The notes beneath the pieces were generated by a model that was not told the origin of the DNA, did not search any database, and was given only the letters and a program-made list of their open reading frames with translations. 64,000 nucleotides of DNA from contig JADJOE010000001.1 in NCBI GenBank assembly GCA_016713905.1, positions 1,241,001 to 1,305,000 on the forward strand, given 5' to 3'. This document shows, piece after piece, positions 44,372-53,148 of the stretch; positions within the stretch are counted from its first letter, which is position 1; each line of letters starts with the position of its first letter. Position numbers and translations under genes: made by a program. Source of the stretch: Candidatus Vicinibacter proximus (GTDB lineage Bacteria; Bacteroidota; Bacteroidia; Chitinophagales; Saprospiraceae).

Positions 44372-47365
44372 TTACAGTTTTAAAAATTTGATCGATTTAT
44401 TAAATTCTTTGTTCTTTATATTTAAAATAATTACTCCTTTGTAATCAATATTCCTTAGATTTAACTTAAATTCCGTATTAGTATTGCTATTGACTTGACC
44501 CTTCAGAAGTAAATTTGAGCTGATATTATAAATTGTATATTCAAATTGAGAAACAGCATTTCTAAATTTTATGGTTGTTTCATCAGTACATGGATTGGGG
44601 CTCACAAAGATTGACACTAAATGTTTGTCATTTTCAATAAAACTATTTCTTGGTAATGCATCATTTCCAGTGCCTGGATAAATAAATCTTTCACCACCAA
44701 TAACTTGGTAGGGAAAAGTCATCTTATAATGCCTTATGTCAAATACATATGGTTTTGAAATTCCATTTCCTTTTGAATAAATATCCATCAAATAATTGTA
44801 ATCTGATATTAGATTTAAATTACAAAATATAGCTGGAAAACTTGTAATATTAAATAATCCAGATTCTGGATCTAAAATAAATCCACTTCCTTGCATTCCA
44901 CCTGCTATCCATAACGATTTTAACGGCTCTCTTAAATTTACAGAAATTGATGCATTGGTTAGAGTGGGATAAAAGTGCGGCAAAAGGGCATCTTTAATTT
45001 CTACACATGATGGAGTTGGAGTGACAGTTTGTATTATATCTCTAACATAAAGAATAGCTGTATCTTGGTTAAAACCTGAAGTTGAAAAAATAGTAACATT
45101 TTTCCATATTATATTATTATTACACTTGACATTTTCGTTTATATTTGAAACTTCATTACAATACATTGGGTCTTCAGTTGACTCAATTCTTGCTAACAAA
45201 CAATAGTGATGTTTATCATTATCATTAAAGTCATCAGGATTAGGAGGTATCCAAGGGATAGTAACTACTGCTTCTTCGCCTGCTTCTATCCCTAATGTAG
45301 CTAAATTTACTGTATTTACAAGACCTGAAATTTGTTTTCCTGATATTGGATCAATAGAATATTCCCAATTAAGAGGCCATTTCAATCCAGTTGAAGCTTT
45401 TGACCAGTAAACCTTTAATAGAGCATTAGAAGTAATATTGCAACCCCTTCCTCTCACTCTAACTTTAATATAATTTTCCTTATTCTGAGAATTTTTTCTA
45501 AAGATAGGATTGTCATGATAAAATAAATTGTCGTTTGTTGGTCTGACCCAAATATCTTCAGAAAGCCACATATCTTTATTAGTAGGATTAATTTCTACAC
45601 CAAAGTCTTCTAAATTATCTTTCATATATAGATCTACACCGCTTCCGTTAAATATTAATGGAAGAAATTTGTCTCCGTTATTTGCTGGAATATTATATGT
45701 TTTACTAAAATGACTCCATATTATGCATCTTTCCCAATCACTGTAATTTAAACCATTCGGACCTGTTACATCAAACATTGCAGTTGCAACATGGGGTTGG
45801 GCTGTATATCCATATTTAATATTAGCTAATCCTCGAAGTATCATTCTGTCTGTTTTTTCTTTGCCAATATCATTATATATTTTTAAAAGAACGCCTGATA
45901 ATATAGTGCCAAAGTAATGAGGACTGCAATTGCAATTCATGAATGGACTAACATATGTTATATTCATTAATGTAGAATTTGCGAATCGATCAGTTGATGG
46001 ATACATCCCAGATGGAACTGTACCAGGATTATGATTTGCCCAACGAAAAATTCCATAAAATCCGTCTTCATAATCCTTAAATTGATTTTCCGCATTGACT
46101 TCTGATAAAGCCCAATAATCGGCAACTCCTTCCCCTACACCTTCAGCACCTAGTGACAAGTAACTTTTACCTGGAGGGGGTATCCCCGCGAGTGAATGAT
46201 GTATAAAATGAAATCCTTCATGTAGAATAACCATAGCATCTTCTCCATGGTCAGGGTTTGCTTCATTATGCCCATTATCTCCATCTGCTAAGGTTACAGT
46301 AGTTCCATTATAATGTGAATTGCTGCCGACTTCATGTGGATTAAAGTAAACAAAATTTGAAAATGATTGCAAACCTCTAGCATAGTCGATAGTTTTATCT
46401 AGAAAGTAATAGCACATAATAGCTTCAAATCCATCCTGGTGTCTTTTGAAATCAAAAAATGGTGAATTGGAAGTATACAAGTTAGGGTTATAAATTTTTG
46501 CATTATTGCCAACAAGGGAATAAACATTGCCATTTTGGGATATACCTAATAAATCTACAATTTTATAAAAAGGATCAAAAACAGGATTATTTGAGTTGTT
46601 GTTATCCATTATACCATTATTACCATATTTATTATGCGACGCTGATAATGGGTCAGGGTTAAATATCCTACCTGTACCATCTACATACATAATGTTGGAT
46701 TTTAACTCTAAAATTTTACCTGTATTTGCATCTAAATATGCAAACCATTTACCATTGGGATTCTTGGTTTCAAATTGGGTAAAATATGATAATGTCGCAC
46801 AATTGTTATAATGGTATATCATTAATAAAGATTCTTCCTGCTCATTAATTAGCGAAGTTTTAAAATGTTGCATTAAAATACTGCTTACCATATGTTTTGT
46901 TAAACTTGGTGCTATATTTATGTCCCAATTAATAGGAATTGTATTCTGAATTATTGAATTTAATCTAGATTGTTCGTCAAAACGTAAGATAAATTGATTA
47001 CCATCAACAGGTAAATTTTTATAAATCTGATTAAAAATAACAATATTGTTTTCTATGTCATTTGTACCAAATTTCAATACTAAATCAGAACATTCTGTAA
47101 ATTTAAATAGATTCCAATTTGAATTTAAATAGCTTAATGCTTTCTCCTTAAGAGTTGATCCTGGTAGATCTAATGTTAAGTTAATTTTGCTCAAGAGGGC
47201 ATTATCGGATCCTCTAAATATTTGAGCCTCTTCTGATATATTTTGAGTATGTACTTTATCCCTACTAATTTCAAAATTCTTATAGGGTACGGCAATTTGG
47301 GAATAGAGTAAGAATGGCAATTGCAATAAAATTAACAAAAACCTAAATACAAATGAATTTTTCAT
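44372..47365 (-). CDS. Secreted M36/M4-like zinc metallopeptidase with T9SS sorting domain
   Basis: The protein is 997 residues. A signal peptide is followed by an FTP/PepSY-like inhibitory propeptide (about 40-230). A gluzincin catalytic domain has the zinc motif HEGFH (382-386) and the third-ligand motif GEGVADYW with Glu about 412, as in fungalysin (M36) and thermolysin-like peptidases. Beta domains follow (about 600-900), and the C-terminus (SIFVSPNPCTDETTIKF onward) is a type A sorting domain for type IX secretion. It is presumably activated outside the cell by removal of the propeptide. Together with the 553-residue protein it sits between the two ends of CHAT copy L. It is AT-rich compared with its surroundings, which suggests transfer. 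Confidence 0.8.
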   Translation of the reverse strand: MKNSFVFRFLLILLQLPFLLYSQIAVPYKNFEISRDKVHTQNISEEAQIFRGSDNALLSKINLTLDLPGSTLKEKALSYLNSNWNLFKFTECSDLVLKFGTNDIENNIVIFNQIYKNLPVDGNQFILRFDEQSRLNSIIQNTIPINWDINIAPSLTKHMVSSILMQHFKTSLINEQEESLLMIYHYNNCATLSYFTQFETKNPNGKWFAYLDANTGKILELKSNIMYVDGTGRIFNPDPLSASHNKYGNNGIMDNNNSNNPVFDPFYKIVDLLGISQNGNVYSLVGNNAKIYNPNLYTSNSPFFDFKRHQDGFEAIMCYYFLDKTIDYARGLQSFSNFVYFNPHEVGSNSHYNGTTVTLADGDNGHNEANPDHGEDAMVILHEGFHFIHHSLAGIPPPGKSYLSLGAEGVGEGVADYWALSEVNAENQFKDYEDGFYGIFRWANHNPGTVPSGMYPSTDRFANSTLMNITYVSPFMNCNCSPHYFGTILSGVLLKIYNDIGKEKTDRMILRGLANIKYGYTAQPHVATAMFDVTGPNGLNYSDWERCIIWSHFSKTYNIPANNGDKFLPLIFNGSGVDLYMKDNLEDFGVEINPTNKDMWLSEDIWVRPTNDNLFYHDNPIFRKNSQNKENYIKVRVRGRGCNITSNALLKVYWSKASTGLKWPLNWEYSIDPISGKQISGLVNTVNLATLGIEAGEEAVVTIPWIPPNPDDFNDNDKHHYCLLARIESTEDPMYCNEVSNINENVKCNNNIIWKNVTIFSTSGFNQDTAILYVRDIIQTVTPTPSCVEIKDALLPHFYPTLTNASISVNLREPLKSLWIAGGMQGSGFILDPESGLFNITSFPAIFCNLNLISDYNYLMDIYSKGNGISKPYVFDIRHYKMTFPYQVIGGERFIYPGTGNDALPRNSFIENDKHLVSIFVSPNPCTDETTIKFRNAVSQFEYTIYNISSNLLLKGQVNSNTNTEFKLNLRNIDYKGVIILNIKNKEFNKSIKFLKL

Positions 47366-47426
47366 AAATTCTAATTATAAAGGTGATAAAATAATTAAGA
47401 ACAATCCAAATTCAATGTAAAAGCCT

Positions 47427-47434
47427 TACTTTTG
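47427..47434 (+). promoter_or_regulatory. TAnnTTTG -7 box upstream of a structured leader
   Basis: TACTTTTG fits the Bacteroidota -7 consensus. No clear -33 TTTG was found at the usual distance. It would drive transcription into the hairpin at about 47458-47500 and the CHAT 3' fragment. Confidence 0.45.
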
Positions 47435-47457
47435 CGGCCTTATTTTCCGATAAGAGG

Positions 47458-47508
47458 GCCTGCGTCCCCATTTCGATGGGTGGTCGTGGGCTTTTTAATT
47501 GTCTCTTG
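47458..47508 (+). ncRNA. Possible small structured RNA or attenuator
   Basis: Downstream of the -7 box, CCCAT-ttcg-ATGGG forms a stem closed by a UUCG loop. It lies within a longer imperfect stem in which GCCTGC pairs with GTGGGC, and is followed by TTTTT at about 47492-47496. It is GC-rich in an AT-rich spacer. The promoter, structure and T-run order suits a short RNA or a terminator/attenuator. The family is unknown. Confidence 0.35.
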
Positions 47509-47539
47509 ACTGTTTATATCCTTAATTTAACGTTTTGTT

Positions 47540-47549
47540 AATTGATTTA
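47540..47549. repeat. 10-bp direct repeat at right edge of the inserted gene pair
   Basis: This is the second copy of AATTGATTTA. It lies about 25 bases before CHAT homology resumes. Confidence 0.35.
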
Positions 47550-47574
47550 GTTCTTGAAATTAGAATTAACACAG

Positions 47575-48078
47575 GCATACTTTTTCCCTGACCATGCGGG
47601 TGACGAATTTTCATTTGGGAACTCATCTTACAAAGCTCAGCCTGTCTTCAAAATCTCCGACCATCCCATGTTGCGATCAGGTTTAATAATGGCCGGCGGC
47701 AACGCCGCCTGGCAAGGAAAACCAACATTGGAAGGTAGGGAAGATGGTGTGCTGACCGCCTATGAAATATCCCAAATGAATTTATCTAATACAGAATTAG
47801 TAGTGTTGTCGGCCTGCGAAACTGGCTTAGGAGATATTCAAGGAAACGAAGGCGTTTATGGATTGCAACGCGCCTTTAAAATCGGCGGGGCAAAATATCT
47901 GATCATGAGTTTATGGCAGGTGCCGGATAAACAAACGTCTTTATTGATGACTACTTTTTACAAGAAATGGCTGGAGGAAAAAATGTCCATTCCGGATGCA
48001 TTTCATGCAGCGCAAAAGCAATTGCGGGATGGAGGATTGGAACCGTATTATTGGGCGGGTTTTGTGTTGGTGGAGTAG
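47575..48078 (+). pseudogene. 3' fragment of a TPR-CHAT gene (copy L)
   Basis: Family homology starts within the loop just after the catalytic His-Gly (YFFPDHAGDEFSFGN) and runs in frame to the normal end (GFVLVE, stop at 48076-48078). The catalytic Cys (SACETGLG) is present but the His is lost. The frame is open from a TTG at 47554, so a 174-residue peptide could be made. It would have no signal peptide and no TPRs. The loop type is the same as in copy H. KIGGAKYL replaces the usual KIAGAKYL. Confidence 0.85.
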
Positions 48079-48156
48079 ACAGAAAATTGTTAATTTTTAA
48101 TGGTTAATTGTAAATTAATTATTAAGCACGTAGATTTTAATATTTAATTCACTAGT

Positions 48157-51100
48157 ATGAAAAAATTAATTTGTCTTTTTGGATTTCTTTTAAACTTCGC
48201 TTCTATAATATCCGCCCAAGTGAGTGATTCTATAATCATAAAACAGATAGATAGTCTAATAAATATATCGAATGAATTCACAACATTAAAAGATTTTGAA
48301 AAAGCACTTGAAGTTAATAGTGTAGCTGAAAACATTGCTATTAAAAACCTAGGGCCAGAGTCAGCATCTTACGGAAGATGCTGTTTTATGAAAGGAAGAA
48401 TAAATTATTATATGGGGAACTATAAGGAAGCTGAAAAATGGATTTTAGCATCTTTAGACATCACAGAAAAAAATTTTAGTAAGAAAAGTTTGAATTATTT
48501 AAATTATGCACTTTCTCTTGCAACACTTTATGAAAAAATTGGTAAGTACAAGAAGGCGGAATCAATCTATCTGGAAATAATAACACTTCACGATTCATTG
48601 TCAGGGTCAGAGAATGATGATTTTATCGAAACTACTTTTCGGTTAGGAAAACTCTACCACTCTATGGGAGAATTCATGAAGTCAGATACACTAGAAACAA
48701 AGGCAAAAAAATATTGGGAAGCAAAATATGGTAAGCTTCATCGCTACTATATAAAAGCAGTTACATCACTTGGGTATTTGTACACAGAAATGGAGCGTTA
48801 TGAAGATGCTGAGCTTTTATCCTTAGAAGCCTTGTCCTTAAAAGAAAAACAGAAGGTAAAAGGACTCAATCCTATGGTTGGAGTTTGGTGAATGTTGGGT
48901 TATTGTATCGCAGTATGGGTCGACTTGACGATGCGGAAAAATTCTATAAAGAAGCCCAATTTGTTTTTGAAATTTGTGTTGGTAAAGAAGATGTTGATTA
49001 TGGAAAAGCCACAGCTAATCTTGGTATTGTATATTCTGAGAAAGGGCACTATGATTTAGCTGAATTATATTTTACCAAATCACTAGCTATATTTGAAAAA
49101 GCTTATGGGACTGAACATCCAATAACTACATATGCACATTCTGTCATCGCAAGTCTCTATGAGCGCATGGGACTATTAGAAAGGTCCAAAAATTATCGAC
49201 TACGCATTCAAACACAAAATATCAAGAACCTTGGAGTAAGTCACAAGGATGTTGCAAAGATTTATTTTGACATTGGTAGAGTATATCGTAGTATGGGCAA
49301 TCTGGATTCTGCGAAATATTATCTAGACCTAGCCATCCCAATTTTTGAAAAAGTTTAGGTAAAAAAAGTATCGAATATGCTAAATGCTTAACTAATTTGT
49401 CATTTATATTCAGTTTGAAGTCAGACACACTTACTTCACAAAAATTACTCCTCGAAGCTAAACAAATATTTGAAAGTCATCCACTAGGCTGTAGTGACTG
49501 TTATTTTTCTACACTCTTGACCTTAGGAAAAAACTTTCAATTTCAGAATAAATTTGATTTGGCCGAAAATTATTTTGTGGAAGCTAATTTGTTTTTAGAA
49601 AGAGAATTGAGGGACTATAACGAACATTATCCTGAACTACTCTTAGCGTTAGCAAATCTTGAAATTGCAAAGGATTCAATACATATGGCGGTTCCTTTTT
49701 TACAAAAATTAATTCTCGTAATGAAAGGTAAACTGGAGCTTGCAACTCGCCATATGTCAGACTTTGAATTAAACTCGTTTTTAAGAATTATTTCCTCGCA
49801 TAATGATGCTCTTTATTCATTTTTAACTGATTTTCCTGATGCATCTTTAATTCAGTCAGCCTATGATTATACTTTGTTTATCAAAGGTTATTTATTGCAT
49901 AATGCCTTAAGATTAAAAAGTTTGGCTCAATCAGATTCAACCACCGCAGGATTATATGAAAGATATCTATATTGTAACAGAATGTTAGCAAGAGATTATG
50001 CAAATCCTTATAAGCAAAGAAATAATACAAATGAGTGGGAAATGAAATCCGATTCTATTGAAAAAAAGCTTGCACGTATTTTTGTTGAACACACAGATGC
50101 TATACGACAAATAAATGTACAAGAAATTCAGCAAAAACTCGAAGCTGATGAAGTAGCTGTGGAGTTTATAACCTTTCAATACAGTGGCAATAAGTCATCA
50201 GAAACTAATATGTATGCCGCTTTATTACTTAATATTAGTGATACTACTCCGCATTTTATCCTGCTGTGCGAAGAAAAGGAAATTTACCAATTATTAAATT
50301 CATTTTCCGCTCGAAAAATGGATTACGTCGCAAATCTCTATCAACCTGCTGATGGACGTGGCGCCTTACCCATTAATGAAAATTCCAAATCTCTTTACGA
50401 TTTAATCTGGAAGCCTCTTGAACCCTACTTGAAAGGAGTCAAAACCACTTACTTCTCTCCAAGTGGATTACTCCACCGGATAAATCAAAATGCAATTCTA
50501 ATTTCTAAGGAGATAGATAATCATACTTTACTTTCAGATAAATATAATTTAGTTCAATTGGGAAGTACAAGACAAATAGTATTTAAAAACTTTGATGAAA
50601 ATTTAAAACCAATCAGTGCTTCCATCTATGGAGGCATTAACTTTGAAATGGATTCTATGGAGATGATGGAACACCTTCCAATTAGAGATAGTAGCATTGC
50701 TTCACTTCGTTCTGAACATACTTTTTATTATATAGATTCTACAGTCCGAGGAGGTAGTTGGCAATATCTCCTTGGCTCCGACCAAGAAACTACAGAAATT
50801 AATAAGATCTTTAGCAAGGCAAAAATCAAAAGTAATTTATATAATGGAAATGATGCCACGGAAGAATCTTTCAAGCAATTAGGGGACTACAAAAATGTAT
50901 CTCCAAGGATACTTCATATCTCTACTCATGGTTTTTTCTTCCCTGACCCCAAAAGTGAAAATAGCAATTCACCATTTTCAATGAGTAGTCAGGAACCGAT
51001 ATTTAAAATAAGCGAGCACCCCATGATGAGGTCCGGATTAATTTTGGCTGGAGGAAACCACGCCTGGAAAACCGGGAAGCCTATTCGTCCTGACATGGAA

Positions 51101-51436
51101 GATGGCATCCTAACGGCATATGAAATATGTCAACTTAATTTAAGGAATACAGAATTAGTGGTGCTATCTGCTTGCGAAACGGGGCTCGGAGATTTACAGG
51201 GTAATGAAGGAGTCTATGGCTTGCAACGCGCTTTTAAAATTGCAGGCGCCAAAAATCTGATCATGTCCTTGTGGCAGGTACCCGATCAACAAACCAAAGA
51301 ATTGATGACCTTATTCTATAAGTATTGGTTACTTAAGAAAAAGACAATTCGTCAAGCCTTGCAAATGGCGCAAAGGGAATTACGGAATAAAGGATTGGAG
51401 CCATTTTATTGGGCAGGATTTGTTCTTGTAGAATAA
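48157..51436 (+). pseudogene. TPR-CHAT protein, array copy M, broken by two -1 frameshifts
   Basis: ATG 48157 begins a signal peptide (ending IISAQ) and KQIDSLINIS. The first frame ends at 48891. Homology (YGWSLVNVGLLYRSMG) is picked up in the next frame from about 48866, where one A appears to be missing. The second frame ends at 49358 after IFEKV, with GTTTAGG where GTTTTAGG (Val-Leu-Gly) is expected. The third frame, open from that point, runs to 51436 with more TPRs, the linker YDYTLFIKGYLL and a complete CHAT domain (HISTHGFFF, SACETGLG). The tail (KKKTIRQALQMAQRELRNKG) is the most divergent in the array, so this copy has not shared recent conversion. Two independent breaks favour a true pseudogene, though sequencing error remains possible. 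Confidence 0.85.
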
Positions 51437-51490
51437 ATTTAACTTTTGTTTTCATTCGTACTCTTCATTGTGGCAGGGTGCCTACGCTTT

Positions 51491-51545
51491 CGGTCTGCAT
51501 GCTGACAAGCAGAGCTTCGTCAGCATTTGTATTGGCGGAGTAATT
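51491..51545. repeat. Intergenic CHAT-array palindromic repeat
   Basis: GCTGAC-aagcagagcttc-GTCAGC followed by ATTTGTATTGG and GGAGTAATT. The arms GCTGAC/GTCAGC pair perfectly. It is homologous to the copy at 36236. Confidence 0.7.
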
Positions 51546-51576
51546 AGATATACTAACATCCTTCCTTCTTGTAGAC

Positions 51577-51632
51577 AGTCATGAGGCATGTTGACCAACT
51601 AGGCTTCCTCAACATCTATGTTGGTAGTATAA
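51577..51632. repeat. Intergenic palindromic repeat, degenerate second copy
   Basis: GCATGTTGACCAACTAGGCTTC then CTCAACATCTATGTTGG aligns with GCATGCTGACAAGCAGAGCTTC and GTCAGCATTTGTATTGG about 85 bases upstream. The arms are partly retained. Confidence 0.5.
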
Positions 51633-51799
51633 AATAAACTATTTACCATTCTGTTCCAATTTATGGTATTTCAAAATATTTTGGCATTGCGAATTGAAAT
51701 GGATAAGTCAATTCTCTGAAAGCATACCTTTTGAAATTAAAGCGGTATGGATCATTGAACAAGTAGCCCAATCTGTTGTTTCTTGCAAATAAACTAATT

Positions 51800-52348
51800 A
51801 TGAAATATACTGCTCTTGTTTTCTTCTTTACTTTTTTATGTTCTTCAATCCATTCACAAACGATGCAAAGTATTTACGATTTTAAGGTTCAGACAATCGA
51901 CGGAAAAGAATTTGATTTTGCTCAATTAAAAGGCAAAAAAGTCCTCATCGTAAATACTGCTTCAGAATGTGGATATACACCACAATACGCGGAATTAGAA
52001 GAGCTTTACAAGAAATTTGGTGGCGAAAAATTTACCATTTTGGGTTTTCCGGCAAATAATTTTGGTGGACAAGAACCCGGTACGAATGCAGAGATACAGC
52101 AATTTTGCAAGAAGAATTATGGGGTGAGTTTTCCCATGATGGCCAAAATTTCAGTTAAGGGTAAAGAAATGCATCCTTTGTATCAATGGCTTACCATGCA
52201 GGCAGAAAATGGTGTTCAGGATGCAGAAGTCAAATGGAATTTTCAGAAGTTTTTGATCGATGAAACGGGTAAATGGATCCGTGTAATATCTTATAAAGAG
52301 AGTCCATTGTCTGAGGAAATATTGGAATGGCTTTCTCAGTCTAATTAA
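51800..52348 (+). CDS. Exported glutathione peroxidase-family thiol peroxidase
   Basis: ATG 51800 starts a signal peptide (ending IHSQ). An in-frame upstream ATG at 51776 would add eight residues and is less likely. The protein is 182 residues. The catalytic Cys57 is in NTASECGYTPQY, the Gln motif is in NNFGGQEPG, and WNFQKFLID carries the Trp/Asn of the tetrad. The usual Sec codon is a Cys TGT here. Bacterial enzymes of this type generally reduce peroxides using thioredoxin rather than glutathione. The signal peptide places it in the periplasm. It is monocistronic. Confidence 0.9.
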   Translation: MKYTALVFFFTFLCSSIHSQTMQSIYDFKVQTIDGKEFDFAQLKGKKVLIVNTASECGYTPQYAELEELYKKFGGEKFTILGFPANNFGGQEPGTNAEIQQFCKKNYGVSFPMMAKISVKGKEMHPLYQWLTMQAENGVQDAEVKWNFQKFLIDETGKWIRVISYKESPLSEEILEWLSQSN

Positions 52349-52529
52349 TAAATGGTTTGGTATTACTTGAAATAAAGTATCCCCGCATACTTTAAATGAA
52401 TATCATTCCTCTTTTCATGAAAAGGATTAGTCCCCGCGGAATTTTATCCACATACTACTTTTACGGATTCTGCAAATTTGCAGTCCTTTTGTAAACAGTT
52501 TAAAATAGAGCAGCAACAGCAGGGCTACA
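52349..52529. other. Spacer after the glutathione peroxidase gene
   Basis: Nothing recognisable is seen. It precedes a gene remnant on the other strand. Confidence 0.4.
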
Positions 52530-52779
52530 CTAATCGTCGATGATGATATTTCTTAGATAAATATTGCCGATTATAGGACGAGCATTGCATTCATTTTGAC
52601 TGACTTGCACTACCTGCCATCTAAGTACTTGTGTAAAGAATGAAAGGGAACCATCTGCAAGTGAAAAATTCCGTCCCATTTTGTGCAATCAAATTATAAC
52701 AGCAGGTTCCGGCATTTTGAAAATTGAACACAATTTTGTCGCAACCTTGCACTGGCATCATTTCATCTTGTAAAACGAT
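52530..52779 (-). pseudogene. Remnant of an exported-protein gene
   Basis: On the minus strand two adjacent frames join into one plausible Cys-containing beta-rich segment. The first reads VQGCDKIVFNFQNAGTCCY and LIAQNGTEF. After a shift at a run of five Ts, the second reads SLADGSLSFFTQVLRWQVVQ and NECNARPIIGNIYLRNIIIDD, then a stop at 52530-52532. There is an in-frame stop just before it and no start codon or signal peptide. The family is not recognised. Confidence 0.4.
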
Positions 52780-52848
52780 TTAATAGTTATTCTTTGGATG
52801 GAATACTAGTCAGATTTTCTTGAGCGCCAAAGCATAAAAAATAAAAAT

Positions 52849-52872
52849 CCCCCTATCCGAAAGAATAGAGGG
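52849..52872 (-). terminator. Intrinsic terminator of tRNA-Cys
   Basis: On the minus strand CCCTCTAT-8 nt-ATAGGGGG pairs with one G-U and runs into ATTTTTATTTTTTAT. It lies 14 bases past the tRNA 3' end. Confidence 0.8.
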
Positions 52873-52886
52873 AATTTTAGGTTTCG

Positions 52887-52957
52887 AGGTCGAGAGCGGA
52901 TTCGAACCGCTGTAGAAGGTTTTGCAGACCTCTGCCTAGCCACTCGGCCACCCGACC
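52887..52957 (-). tRNA. tRNA-Cys (anticodon GCA)
   Basis: The cloverleaf folds fully in 71 nt: acceptor GGTCGGG/CTCGACC, D-stem GCC/GGC, anticodon stem GAGGT/ACCTT with loop CTGCAAA (anticodon GCA), and T-arm AGCGG-TTCGAAT-CCGCT. The discriminator base is U73, the identity base of tRNA-Cys. CCA is not encoded. Confidence 0.97.
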
Positions 52958-52970
52958 CGTTAAGGGATGG

Positions 52971-52978
52971 CAAAGATA
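52971..52978 (-). promoter_or_regulatory. -7 box of tRNA-Cys
   Basis: TATCTTTG on the minus strand is an exact TAnnTTTG match 13 bases before the mature tRNA 5' end. No convincing -33 element was seen. Confidence 0.65.
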
Positions 52979-53129
52979 GAAAAGTCCAAAGTATAATCTA
53001 TAAAGGAGTAAAAGATTTTTTGGAATTTGCAGGAAACTATGGTCTCAGGGGCTCAAAGCACCTGAATAAGGGCATTTTGGTTCCTGGATGAGTTGATGTC
53101 ACTGGTGATGTTTTTACCTGCAGGCTGAA

Positions 53130-53137
53130 TATCTTTG
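53130..53137 (+). promoter_or_regulatory. -7 box of galK
   Basis: TATCTTTG matches TAnnTTTG. It ends 11 bases before the first ATG, so the mRNA leader would be only a few bases long. A TTTTT tract at 53111 is in the -33 area. Confidence 0.55.
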
Positions 53138-53148
53138 CGCTACAAGGC

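Larger units (their letters stand above)
51437..51799. other. Gene-free spacer with two palindromic repeats
   Basis: There is no ORF of note. It holds the two repeat copies listed at 51491-51545 and 51577-51632, then AT-rich sequence leading to the glutathione peroxidase. Confidence 0.5.

Noticed and set aside
42627..47549. The two-gene insert considered as a transposon or insertion sequence
   Set aside because: No transposase or integrase and no terminal inverted repeats were found. A 10-bp direct repeat alone is not enough, and part of the CHAT gene is missing.
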